Positions 44,142-55,120 of a stretch of DNA of 64,000 nt are shown one piece after another. The position numbers were made by a program, and so were the translations under genes. Each line of letters starts with the position of its first letter. Position 1 is the first letter of the stretch. The notes under the pieces were generated by a model that saw only the letters and a program-made list of their open reading frames with translations, had not been told where the DNA came from and ran no database searches. The DNA is taken from assembly GCF_004798865.1 (NCBI RefSeq), contig NW_025336114.1, positions 2,542,001-2,606,000 on the forward strand. The letters run 5' to 3'. Source of the stretch: Varanus komodoensis (taxonomy: Eukaryota > Chordata > Lepidosauria > Squamata > Varanidae).

Positions 44142-45645
44142 TGTTATGTTCTTATGTGCTGTCAAGTTGTCTCTGACCTAAGGAACCCAATGAATGAATG
44201 TTTTCCAGAATATCCTGCCCTTGACAGCCCTGCTCAGCTCTTCTAAATTCAAACCTGTGGCTTTCTTTATAGAGTTAATCTGACCTTCCTCGACTTCATT
44301 TGACTTTAACTTTTCTTAGAATGTCTTCTCCAGTGAGTCTTACCTTCTCATGAAGTGTCCAAAGTAGAACAGCTTCAGTTTTGTCACTTTTGCTTCCAGG
44401 GGTTCTGACTTGATTTGATCTAGGACCCACATGTTCATTTTTCTGGCAGTCTATTCACAAAGCTTTCCTCCAGAACCATGTTTGGAATGCATCAAGTTTT
44501 TCCAGTAACTTTTCTTTGCTGTCCAGTTTTCACAACCATACACAGTGATCAGGAATAAAACAGTACAGATGATCTTGGCCTTGGGCTCCAGTGAAGTAAC
44601 TTTACACTTGATTATCTTTTCTGGTTTCTTCATTGCTGCTCTTCCAAGTTTCAGTCTTCTTTGACTTTCTTGGCTGCAGTCTCCCTTTGAATTGATGACT
44701 TAGCCAAGGTACGCAAAATCTTTCACCATTTCAATTTCTTCATTGGTAACAGTAAATTGCTGTTAATTCTTCTGTGGTGATGATTTTTGTTTTCTTAATG
44801 ATCAGCTGCAGTGCTGCTTTTGCATGTTCTTTTTTCACTTTCATCCAGAGAAATTTCAGCTTGCTGTTGTTCTCTGCCAGTAATATGATCTGCATATCTT
44901 AAATTATTGCTATGTCTTCCAGCCATTTTCATTTGTTCTTCCAGTTGTAATGCAGCTTTCCTTCTGATATATTCTGTGTACAGATTAAACAGGTAGTCAG
45001 ATAAAATACACCCTTGTTTGATGCCTTTGCCTATAGGAAACCGTTCTGTTTTTGCATATTCTATCCTAACTATAGTTTCTTGCCCACAACACAGGTTATG
45101 CATCAGCTCAATCAAGTGCTAAGGCACAGTCATTTTTTTCCAGGAGGATCCACCACTTCTTGTGATCAACACCGTCAAAGCAGAGACTTTATAAACTAAA
45201 ATATAAATGTCTGGTATGCTCAGGGAGGCAATGTATAACAACATGTATAATTTGCAACATGATCTTGAGTGCTGCTTCCTTTTTCAAATCCAGTTTGAAT
45301 GTCAGGTTTTCAAGATAAGAAAATTCAGAAGTGGTTTACCATTGCCTTCTTCCATGCAATACTAACCAAAGGTAGCTTGAGCTTCACTGCCATTGTCTGT
45401 GAAAGGTCCTTCACTAGTGCGGCCATCAGCAACCACTGTCCCAGTAGCTGCCCTTAGAAGTTTCTCTGCCCCATCACCATTACAGAGATCAATTCTTTTC
45501 TGATGTGACTGTTCCTCCTGAAGAGGGTGGATGCACCTCATCCCTCCACAATACCCACTCCTTTGTGAATACTTTTTTAACCTTTTGCAAGGAAGGGCAA
45601 AAATCACTGGCTTGGGAGGAGCTTCATGGATGCAAAACTGCAGCA
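44142..45645 (-). mobile_element. RTE-clade LINE (non-BovB), internally deleted
   Basis: Tail at 44142-44180 ('tgctgtcaagttgtctctgacc', as at 10.3 kb). Minus strand from 45300: 'DIQTGFEKGS'-like block, 'FDSVDHKKWWI' (about 45190-45150), then a 106-codon open part with GKGIKQGCILSDYLFNLYTE and NNLRYADH, where the RT active-site YADD reads YADH, then a decayed C-terminus ('VYGCENWTAKKS', 44530). Right of 45305 the sequence jumps to the RTE 5' region ('cactgccattgtctgtgaaagg', as at 11.44 kb and 21.22 kb). The endonuclease and RT N-terminus are missing. It keeps both element ends. Confidence 0.8.
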
Positions 45646-47575
45646 CTACTTTTTGCTGTATAGCAGGTATTTAAATTGCCAGGTGATAATTTGTCCACCA
45701 AAGGAAAACCTCTAGGAAAACTAGTGTATTTAAAAGGTATAAAATGACTGGCACATGAGATCTGCAGTAATCAGCTGTTAATGGAACAAGGACATGCTTC
45801 CATAAGCCAACTTTTTTCCTTCACTTCTACTTGTCCTAAACCATAAATTTTTAATGCTCACTCAAAATGATTATTGGGAAATCAACAGAGGACTTTTCTT
45901 GCAATGTTGTTACATTCTAATGACACAGCATTTTTCAAACTGCCAAGAAAGCAGCAGGAGAGGTTTGAAACCCAAGAATTCTAAATGGCTGGAACCTGCC
46001 AGGTTCAAAAATTGGCAAAAGATTTCACAAGGTGGCCAGACATCCCACTTTGCAGGTATCAGTCCTCTATTTGAAAGCATCCTCTGATGTAGATCCCCTT
46101 TCAGCCTGAGGACTGAATTCCACCATGGGGAGCAGGGAATCCTTTGGGAGCCACTTTCAAATGGTGTGAGGGGCTGCAGACAAAAATGACAGGGCCAAAA
46201 TAGCAAAACATGCCAGCACATTTTAGTTTGAGGCTTTTACTGCAACCAGCATAGCCTTAGGAGAAGCATTTCAACTGCCAACAGGGAAAAAAACTGGGAG
46301 CTGGGAATGATCTGTGGTTGGGGGAAAGGCTCCATGGCCATCTGGCAAACCATGGAAGGCTTGATTTGTCCCCCAGGTCCAAAGTTCTCCAAGCCCTACT
46401 CAGTTTGAGGGGTTGTACAATTCATGCCTGCATTAAAGGTAAACAACTTTAGGATGGGCAAGGAGGTGCCTTGAACTTGATCAACAGTTAACCCCTGGTT
46501 AGAGGACCAAACTGGCACCCCACACAGGTCATCTGGTCACAGCCTCCTCCATGAGGATGAGACACATCAGATTTATTTCTGCTTAAATTCCAGTAATGAT
46601 TTCTACATCTACATCTCCAAATTAAAGTAGCATGTATACATGTTATGCAAATGTGTGACTTCTTTGATCTCTTTAATTTGACCTTTTTACCTTTGTGCTC
46701 TCAATCTAATTTCATCCTCTATTTTTACCCTCCTTTGTCTTCTTCATTTTTTGTGTTTTACTGGCCATGTATATTGGCCATGCATAAATAGGTACCCCAC
46801 TAGTGCTTCCCAAACTCAGGCCAAGATCTGATGCGTTTTTAACTTATAACAAGAATAGATTGACCAGCTTTCATATCAGAATTTCACTCAGGTTACTGCC
46901 TACATCTTGACTATCCTGAATGGCAAGGATAACTTTTTAACACAGACAGGTGCACTATCTCCTAGGCCATATAAACACCTATTTCTTATTTAATATGGAG
47001 GTTTTCTAATCTAATTGTTTCATCTTCCCACAGTGATATTACCTAAGCAGCATAGAACCAAGCGTAATTAATACTTAAAGCAAATCTCAGAAATATTCTT
47101 AGGTCAGGAAATCATTTATTCAAAAAAGAACAGGACATAAATGGAGTCATACAAGAAAGGCAACATACAATGCATTCTCACTAATACACTGTGCTGTATT
47201 AGGGGTAATGCATTTAGATGATGAAAGCTTGAAAGACAGGACAAGGTCTTCTGAATTACAAAGCAGCCATATTTATTCAACTCTGGGCTTTTATAAAGTA
47301 ACATATCCTCTGTGGTGTCACGATAGTGAAGTTCTTGAGATTCACTGGCCAGATTGAGAGAGGAAGGCATACAAGTAAATTATGTCTTAAGGTACTAGCA
47401 CCGCTAATTTTAGAGGAATTAATTATTTCCATGTACAGTAATGATAGAGTCCCTGCTGGGAGCATAGCCAAACATAAACATTATTTTAGTGCCTCCAAGG
47501 TAACAATAGCTCTAAATATACAGAAATAGATACCATAATTAAAAGATACCACTTTGATCCAACTATTCATTGCAG
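45646..47575. other. unique DNA; one copy of a short dispersed repeat
   Basis: 46040-46086 carries 'cagtcctctatttgaaagcatcctct', shared with 41.85 and 63.55 kb. Nothing else recognised; no exon seen. Confidence 0.4.
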
Positions 47576-47579
47576 AAAG

Positions 47580-47707
47580 CAGGAGTGGGCAACCTGATAC
47601 CCTCCAGATTTTTGGTGATTGTTTCCAGAGTCTCTGACCACTGGCCATGCTTGCTGGGGCTTATGGAAGTTGTAGTTCAAAACAACTGGAAGGCAACAGA
47701 CATTCTG
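47580..47707. repeat. hAT-like foldback MITE
   Basis: Starts 'caggagtgggcaacctgataccctccagat' and ends 'ttgtagttcaaaacaactggaaggcaacagacattctg'. Same palindromic family as at 17.4 kb, with the central 'ctgaccactggccatgcttgctgg' block. Imperfect arms, no exact flanking duplication found. Confidence 0.65.
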
Positions 47708-47732
47708 TAGGGGGCGGGATAGGAAAGCTTTT

Positions 47733-47734
47733 AA

Positions 47735-47765
<31 letters not shown>

Positions 47766-47766
47766 A
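47733..47766. repeat. (AAAT)n microsatellite
   Basis: Eight tandem AAAT units. Confidence 0.95.
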
Positions 47767-50700
47767 ACCGTTGGTTTACCCATGGCATAGAGGAGCTGAG
47801 TATTTGAACTATGAATGCTGACGTTGCAGAAATCAAGGGTCTGGCCAAGAAATCCAGCCAAACACAGACATTCCACATCCTGATATAAGCAGGGCATTCC
47901 TGAGTTCATATCTCTGGGACCAGCTACATTCTACAGCCATTTAAGAAAACTTGCTAAACCCTCAGAGTAGGGGCAGTCTCCAAGGCTCTAATGACTCACT
48001 GATTTTCTTACTGTCGCATCTTACTGCTTAAAAATTAGTGCCCCAGCTGTAAAATTTGCTTCCTCATCATTGACTTAACTAATTGAGCATTCATTAACGT
48101 TGCTGAAATCCAGCAAAAATAGCACATAATGCAGCACTATGTAAGGAGTGGGTCATAATTATTTTGAACAGTAACTATTTTGTCATAGAGGTAGAATTTC
48201 CTCAGACTTTGTATGTAAGGGCCAATTAGTATGGACTGGCCAACATGTAAGCATGACAGTTGCCATACCTGTGGCAGTTATAAACTATGTGCTAAAGCAA
48301 TCCTCATGTCAGGTCTCAGCCTGAACAAAGGTGATCCATGACCTGTACTCACACTGAAGCATGCAGAGAAGGGTTCAGTGCATTTCCAGCAATCATCTTG
48401 GGCACGTTTAACTAACATTACATCATGCCAGAATGATTGTATGAATTGGCCCCAGTAGCACTTACTGATACAAACCTGGGGATGATAGGAGATTAATGAA
48501 AGCGCACAACCAGGTAACAGCCATCTGGAAGTAGGCAGGACAGGTTTGGCCCCTGAAGCAATTTTATCTGGCCTCCAATATTAATCAGGATGTGGTAGAA
48601 GACAAATTTGTTCATAGTTCTATTAATAAAACAAAGACATTTATTTTCCAAAGTTGGAAGAGTTAAGAGGCATCCCATACTTTTAATGTTGGGATCTACA
48701 TGCATCTCTCTGTAGGTTTGCATGTAATCCTGCAGTTATGTATGAGTGCATGTGCTCTGTAGTTGTGAAGATTTTACTGCTAGATTGTACCAGTTTTATT
48801 ACAGAGCCTGACAACTTGTGATGAAGTCAAGCTTTATAATAAAATATACTTCTGGTCCCAGATCCTTGAAACTGGAAAATGAAGCTGCCTCTGAGAATAG
48901 AGATCTTGACCATGCTGCTTGAAATGTTCCTTGCAAATATTATACACATGCTGGAACTGCAGGGCTGAAAAATCTCTCATTGCAATGACATATTCTCACA
49001 CCAAGAGCCTCATGTGTTTTGAAACAGACACCCAAGTCAATGTTGCCTCTGGTAAGTCCAGGCTGAGACAGTCAGTATTTATCTCAGTTCAGTTAACCCT
49101 AAGGCCTATGTAAGTGGTAAATTGACACTTACTGTATGCATGTTCCGCCAGCTCGTAACATGAGAAAATATCCAAAACATTCATTGGAATTTGCTCCAGG
49201 GATTTCTAATGTTTGTAAGCATGCTCCAGAACTCCCATTTCCATGTTTTGTGGTAATTGTACGGCCTGATGTCAGGCCTGCTTAGTCAGTAGGAAGTCAC
49301 ATGTAGTACAAGGAGACTTGCTCATAAGTAATTGTGCAGCTTTCCTGTGTCAACATTTGGAGCAATTTCAACACAGGTTTTACTATTTGCTTAGACTCTG
49401 GAAAGGCTGAAGCTGGACACATACTAATGCATGATTGCAATAAGCCTCGCTCTACATTTCCAGTTTGTACTGGAATTAACTGCACACAATTCAATATCAA
49501 AAAACTGTATTTTTTTAACATGGCCAAACATGTTTAGGATTGGAAAGGTAATGCAGAATAGAGAGATAACTCTGCTTAGGAAGGTTTAATACTGGTGTGC
49601 AAAACCTTAGATTCATGAGCCAATATGTAGCCCAGCTAGGGCCATAATCTAGTCCTACAGGGCGCTGCAAATGCTCCCTTCCCTCCACTCAGGCTTTAGT
49701 GCTTTCCCACCTTTTGTAGTTTCTGTAAATACACACATCCATTCTAAGTGGCGGAAATGCCTCCCCTAAGGCATAGTTACATGCCCTAAGAGCTTTGAGC
49801 TACAATGTGCTAGGCTACTTGTACTTGGCCCCACCTTCAGCCTTTGATTCCCCTTTTACCATTCATCCCAACCACCACTAGAGACCTTCTTCAAAACTGC
49901 CCCTCAGGCTGAAATAAGTTCAGCACCCTTGGTTTAATATGTGAGTCAAAGCTCTCAGAATCTACTCGACCCCAATTTTTACTTATTTCTTGCTGCTACA
50001 GCAAATTAGAGCCCATCTAGACCCTCCTTCATACCATACTGATAGGAAGCGGCAACATAAGTAGAAAGAGACAGCAGGGATACCAACAAGCAACTCCCTC
50101 TGCTCCCACCATCCATACTAGTGCAGGAATGGTGGGTGTGGACAAAGGTTTGACCTTGCCGGGGGCAGGACCAAAACCAAGGTCCCACAGTCCCTATTTT
50201 CCTGCATTCCTCCTTCATGAGAATAATGTATGAAGGGGCTGCCATGACATTCCGCCCCTGCACTCTGATTTAGCTCAACAGTGCCATATACAGTGTCCAG
50301 GATATCCAAACTCTGCTGTCAAGCCTGAATAGGCAAAATCATGCGGGTTTGTTTCTGAAACATCCAAAGCTTTGGGCACAATTCTATGCATGTTTAGACA
50401 AAAATAGCCCTACAACTCTTATCATTCCTCCAATTGGTCATACTCATTAGGGCACACTGGGAATTGTAGAACTTTTTCTTTCATTCCAAATATGAATGCG
50501 ATTGCACTACTAAGCTCTTTTTTATATATAATGCTACATCCAGTTAGACCTGGGCTGCTCCTTTATCATTCAAATCCAGTCTTGTGAAGCAGTCAGAATA
50601 GCCTCTAAATTATTTTCAATTGGCTGGCTAGACCAGTAATATCAGAAATGGAAGTTATTTCACAACTAGATAGAACAGCAGACCATCTCTGCACAGCAGA

Positions 50701-51269
50701 TTTCATTGGACCCCAATCCATATAAGGATGCGATAATTCCCTTTCAGTCTTCGTCTCTTGGAAACACCCACATCAGAAGTCCAAAAATTACTTTTCTTGG
50801 AAACAAATGATGTGTCACTGTAGCATATATTTTTGTTTACTCTCATGTAAGGATGTTCTAACCAATTTTCAGTCAGGACCAACATGCTCCAGAAGAAGAG
50901 GATTAAACATCCTCCTCTTCATCAGCTTCTCAAAGTCCCTTACATACCTGCAGGGGTGATAAACAAAAGAAAAAAGTCTCTAGAGGTATTGATGTTTGTT
51001 TTCTTTGTTAACCCTACCCCCAGGTCCGCACAAACTCACCAGGGAAAACAAACAGTCCAGGAAAGGTTTAATCTTCCTGTCCTGGAGCATGGTGGCCCAA
51101 TTCAATTTGGTGCTGTTTATGTATACACTAGGACAAATAAAATGTTACTTTTCAACTAAACAGTATACAATTAGGATAATGGATGGTTTGGCTTTTAGTC
51201 CTTCTCTGCAAATTCTCTGAAACTCAAGATTCTGCCCACATAGGTAACAAACAACTAGCAAGCACTGCA
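47767..51269. other. mostly unique DNA
   Basis: A foldback MITE of the gggaattgtagga family is at 50385-50513 ('gggcacaattctatgcatgtttagac' pairing with 'ttccaaatatgaatgcgattgc'). The stretch 48040-48120 ('gacttaactaattgagcattcattaacg') is a weak candidate conserved element. No exon recognised on either strand. Confidence 0.4.
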
Positions 51270-51506
51270 AACTTATGCGTCTCTACTCAGATGCAAGCCC
51301 TAAAGTTCAGTGAGTTTGTTTGCTTAGCTAGGAAGGGACGCCAAGGTTGCTGCAACTGAGTTACGCTTAGTATTTTTCTACTTTTGTAATATTGCAATTT
51401 TGTGCCTTTTGTAACTTTTGTAGTACGTTTTTATTTAAATAAAAAATTTCAGCCTAAAGTTCAGTGAGGCTTTCTTCCAGATAAGTAAGTGTAGGATTGC
51501 AGCCTA
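51270..51506. repeat. foldback MITE (cctgggagtaa family) split by an insertion
   Basis: Left part 'cttatgcgtctctactcagatgcaag' and right part 'cttccagataagtaagtgtaggattgcagcc' are the two arms of the foldback family seen at 16.1 kb. A 138-bp insertion with a duplicated target separates them. Confidence 0.7.
51315..51452 (+). mobile_element. 138-bp retroposed insert with a 16-bp target duplication
   Basis: The sequence cctaaagttcagtgag occurs exactly twice, at 51299-51314 and 51453-51468, around an insert that is not part of the host MITE. A long duplication of this kind is typical of LINE-driven target-primed insertion. The insert has AATAAA at 51438-51443 close to its 3' end but only a short A-run after it, so it resembles a 5'-truncated 3' UTR. 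I do not recognise its source. It could be a LINE terminus, a SINE fragment or part of a processed transcript. Confidence 0.75.
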
Positions 51507-52396
51507 AGTTAGACTGATTTTAATCAGTTCATTTGGACTTATGTGTGCGTGTAATTGTTGCCTTACTTTGTCTTTTCCTTTTTCTCTGAATATGCTTTAT
51601 ATATTTGGACATTTGGCTACATTGCTTTCCAAGGAAATTTCTCACAAAAGCCAGCCTGGTTGTCAAACAGGCCCTTGTGTTCTAAGGACATTTTACAAGG
51701 TTTTGTTGAGTTCCACCTCTTCTGGGCTTTGCACAAATAAATCCAAAGTGCTTACCCTTTAACTTTTTTCACAGAGCTGAACTAAACTGAGGAGTCATTG
51801 ACAAGGGGTTTCAGAAAATCTCCAAGCAGCTGAACAGACTAGGATGTGTCAGGAAGTTAAACGGACCAGTGACAGCGTATCTTGATTTATATGCGGGGTA
51901 CGGGAAGACACATTTGTAAAGAAGGGGATTCACCAGGAGGGAAAGTCATCATTACTCTCAGTTCTGTAACACAGAGATGATTCATAGGATTGCACTGTTC
52001 TCTTCTCTTCTGTAATTGTTTGCTATGTTTCAAAGAAAGGTGGGCCTCCTTATCTGATCAAAATACTGGTGTGATGAGAATGAAAACTTCTTCCCTGCTA
52101 TAACACCATTCCAGTTCAGGAGCCCTTTGCCAGCTATCTATGTGTGCAATTCCTCCATAAACTTTAGTAGTTTTGTAGAAGAGGGAATCTTAACTGGTGT
52201 AGTTCACATGACAACCTGTACCTGCCAAAATTCCTTCTTCTACAGAATTATTAAAGGTCCAGAAGTGAGAAGTTCTACCATCTTTCTCACCTAGCCAGCC
52301 TTCCCATCAAATAGCAGACAAAGGCAGCTAGAGAAGTATGAAAAAATTTATGATCAAACTATTCATTCATTAAAGACTATTCAGCAGCTATGTGCA

Positions 52397-52435
<39 letters not shown>

Positions 52436-53034
52436 TATTAACAGATGGGAGGTCTGATTTTTATTCTGTCCCCCTATGTAAGTAAAGGAGATTTACTCCT
52501 TCCTTCCCCTAATTAAATTTGACTACCATTGCCTTTGTGCATATGACTAAGTACTGATGGGAACTTCTTTTTGTAACTAAACACCACACCCAGAAAGTTT
52601 GGTAGACTGGAAAATCGCAGCTATTTATGGAAGGATTGAACCTTACTTTCCTGCACAGGAGTCCCCAAATAAATCTGAATTTACAATTCACATGATCATT
52701 TCTAGTCTATGAATTGTTGGCAGGATCTAATGGGGCATTTACGCCTCTACAGATTCTGTTGCCCAAACAGTGGGTCTAGCTCATGCAAAGAAATTAGCAG
52801 GGCTCACCACTTATAAAACAAAAAATTAGCACTACCAAGAAGAAGCCCTGAAATGAGCAGAAAAGCTTTTTCTTGATAGGGAGAGTTTAGCAAATAGTTC
52901 CACCAACTAGCCCAATTCTAGAAACAAATGTTTTTTTGCTCATTTCCAGTTGTCCAGGAGTACTAAATCTTCATTCTGCAAGCAGTGACTGCGGCCTAAG
53001 GACCATAAGAGATGCAGCTGAGATGTAAGCACAT
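51507..53034. other. unique DNA with an (ATC)n run
   Basis: (ATC)n microsatellite at 52397-52436. The overlapping open frames at 51541-51762 have no recognisable domain. Confidence 0.4.
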
Positions 53035-53275
53035 TGGTGGATTCAGCCCATTTTTCCCCAGCACATTTATTTTTGTATGCAATGTTGCCTAATAAACACA
53101 TTTTTTGCAAGCAAATTTGCTAATATAATGTATTTTAATGTTATTTTTACTAACATGTATTTTTGGCAAGCATTTGCCCCTAACATATGCATTTGTGCTT
53201 GCATTTTTTATTGGACAACTCCACTGCAAAACTAGGAAAAAGTGAATTTTGAAAGATTCCTGTGTTTCAATTTGC
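53035..53275. repeat. AT-rich dispersed repeat with internal gcattttt-type subrepeats
   Basis: Motifs such as 'cacattttttgcaagcaaatttgc', 'aacatgtatttttggcaagcatttgc' and 'aacatatgcatttgtgcttgcat' recur at about 35-60 bp spacing. The pattern recalls an AT-rich squamate repeat with degenerate internal tandems. Family name not known to me. Confidence 0.45.
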
Positions 53276-53276
53276 A

Positions 53277-53405
53277 TTTAATTATTTAATTAATTTCTAT
53301 ATTCCCGAACAGCCAACACTCTCTGGATGGTTCACAGCAACACGTAAAAATACAGTATAAAATAAGTTCAAAAGTGTGAGCTTAGCTAAGTTCACATTAA
53401 AACGC
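53277..53405 (-). mobile_element. LINE 3' end fragment (L2-like)
   Basis: 'ttaattatttaattaatttctatattcccgaacagccaacactctctggatggttcacagc' matches the minus-strand LINE end at 42645 in order and spacing. Only the terminal part is present. Confidence 0.5.
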
Positions 53406-54039
53406 AAACTGAACAAATTTTGCACCTCTGCTTAGTTAAGAATGACTCCCAATTCTGCAAAAGCACACTTAAAAACAACTGAAAGGGGAAGGTGAAAGCA
53501 CAAGAGCTTTTTAAGCCACATCACAGCAGTCAAAACCCACTTCCCATGAATCAAAGGAACTAGAATGGGATTCCGTAAAATAACATATAACATGAAAAAT
53601 AAGGCATGTTACTTTAAGAGTGAGTTGGTTTCTTTTTTACCAACCCCTTACAAATGAATGAGTTAGGAGGTTAACAGCTGGAGAGAGTCCCTGTTAGCTG
53701 CCACTGAGCCTGCCTCTGATGTGCTCCCTTTATCACTGACTTGTTTTCATGAAAGTTTAATGTTTTTTCTCCTCTCCCTTGAAGTTAAGTTTGTTCACTC
53801 GTCCCTTTGGTGGATAAAAGACCATGCCGCCTGTAACAGCTCCTAAGTACATGTCCAATTGTGCCTTCCGTGGTGCCACTTCTCCTCCCCTACAAGGAAG
53901 CAAAGGCACTGGGACTGAGCTTCTGAGATAAGAGGAAAGATCACTGGTTAAATCCTCCCCTCAGGTGAGCAATGCGTGTAACAGAAAGCCACACAGCAGT
54001 GCTACTTTAGCTGCACAAAGGCTCAGGGGAGTTTGCCTG
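53406..54039. other. unique DNA
   Basis: No element or exon recognised. Confidence 0.4.
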
Positions 54040-54205
54040 TGGTCTGACTGTGCTTTCAGCAGCAGGCCGAGTTAATGAAATCTTTCATTTGTCAGTAAAC
54101 GTCGCCGTATGAAGTGTAATTAATGGATTTACTGGAGCTGGAAGGTAGCCCAAGCTGAAATCTAAGCATTTAAGCAAGCTGGTTCTGAGCAGTGTCCTCC
54201 ACAGT
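54040..54205. promoter_or_regulatory. candidate conserved non-coding element
   Basis: Unique stretch with 'gagttaatgaaatctttcat', 'ttgtcagtaaacgtcgccg' and 'gtgtaattaatggatttac'. It has a TAATTA core, a near-palindrome (atgaaatctttcat), two CpG within an otherwise CpG-poor region and no repeat signature. Slow loss of CpG and mixed homeodomain/forkhead-like sites (gtaaac) are typical of developmental enhancers. Not provable from one genome. Confidence 0.25.
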
Positions 54206-54894
54206 GTTTAATTATAAGGTCATTACCTCAGTGAGCGAGAGCTGTGCACGCTCTCACTCGCTCTCTTTTTCCTTGAGTTGGGCAGAGAGGTTGCCAGTTC
54301 AGAATTCTTCTCAAGTGAAGCAATTGCTTAAAATGGGCACATCAGAGACACCTTCCATGAAATTACAGCGGCAAAATGACCTATAGGTGGAACTCAGTGA
54401 GGCAAGGCCATTTGAGTTGCAAAGACTGAGTTTATATGCCCCTTGCAAGGACTGGGCTTATATGCCCATAGGCCTTCTATGCATATTGTGTGCCTATACT
54501 GGGGTCAGCATGAACTGACAAAAGAATATGCATATTTATTTTTACTACCAGTTTTATTTTGCCTTGTTCTAATTGTTTAAATGATTTATTTTATACAATC
54601 TGAAGAGAAACCAGAAGATTCATTATTTATTTTGTTTTGTTCTCATATGTGATGCTGTTTTTCATGCTAAGGGACTTTAGGTAAAGTGATAGAAAATATA
54701 ATGAATTAATAACAGTTTTATCTAGTTCTTTGACTCAAAAGGTCTCCCTGAGCAGCTTTTTGTTATAAACTAACAAAGCAAAGCAGTCACTGTATGGTGA
54801 AATGAGAGATGAGAGCAAAAGGAATGGTTGCAGGGGGAGAGGCAGATGGTCTTTCAGCAGGACTAATGGAATTAAAGGGCAGTGTGGTGGCATT
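54206..54894. other. unique DNA
   Basis: No element or exon recognised. Confidence 0.4.
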
Positions 54895-55083
54895 TTAATG
54901 CTGGATGAGGGATGCTCAGGTTCTCGTGCCCACTTGGCCATGAAGCTCACTGGGTGACTTGGGGCTAATCATTCATTCTTAGCCCAGCCTATCACACAGG
55001 CTGTTGCTGAGAGAATACAATAGAGTGATATAAGCTGTCTTGGGTTCCTCCCAGGAGGAAAAAAGGTAGAATATAAATGCAAT
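54895..55083 (+). mobile_element. MIR-like (CORE) SINE, 3' two-thirds
   Basis: 'gttctcgtgcccacttggccatgaagctcactgggtgacttgggg' is the body, 'cttagcccagcctatcacacaggctgttgctgagag' the CORE/3' part, and 'taagctgtcttgggttcctcccaggaggaaaaaaggtagaatataaat' the L2-type tail with a wobble-paired hairpin (CTGTCTT / AAGGTAG). An (AAT)n(GAT)n microsatellite has grown on the tail at 55084-55120. Confidence 0.82.
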
Positions 55084-55120
55084 GTAATAATAATAATAAT
55101 AATAATAATAATGATGATGA
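55084..55120. repeat. (AAT)n(GAT)n microsatellite on the SINE tail
   Basis: About nine AAT units followed by GATGATGAT, directly after the SINE 3' end. Confidence 0.9.

Noticed and set aside
52397-52436. (ATC)n as a CRISPR-like or structured array
   Set aside because: A plain trinucleotide microsatellite without spacers.
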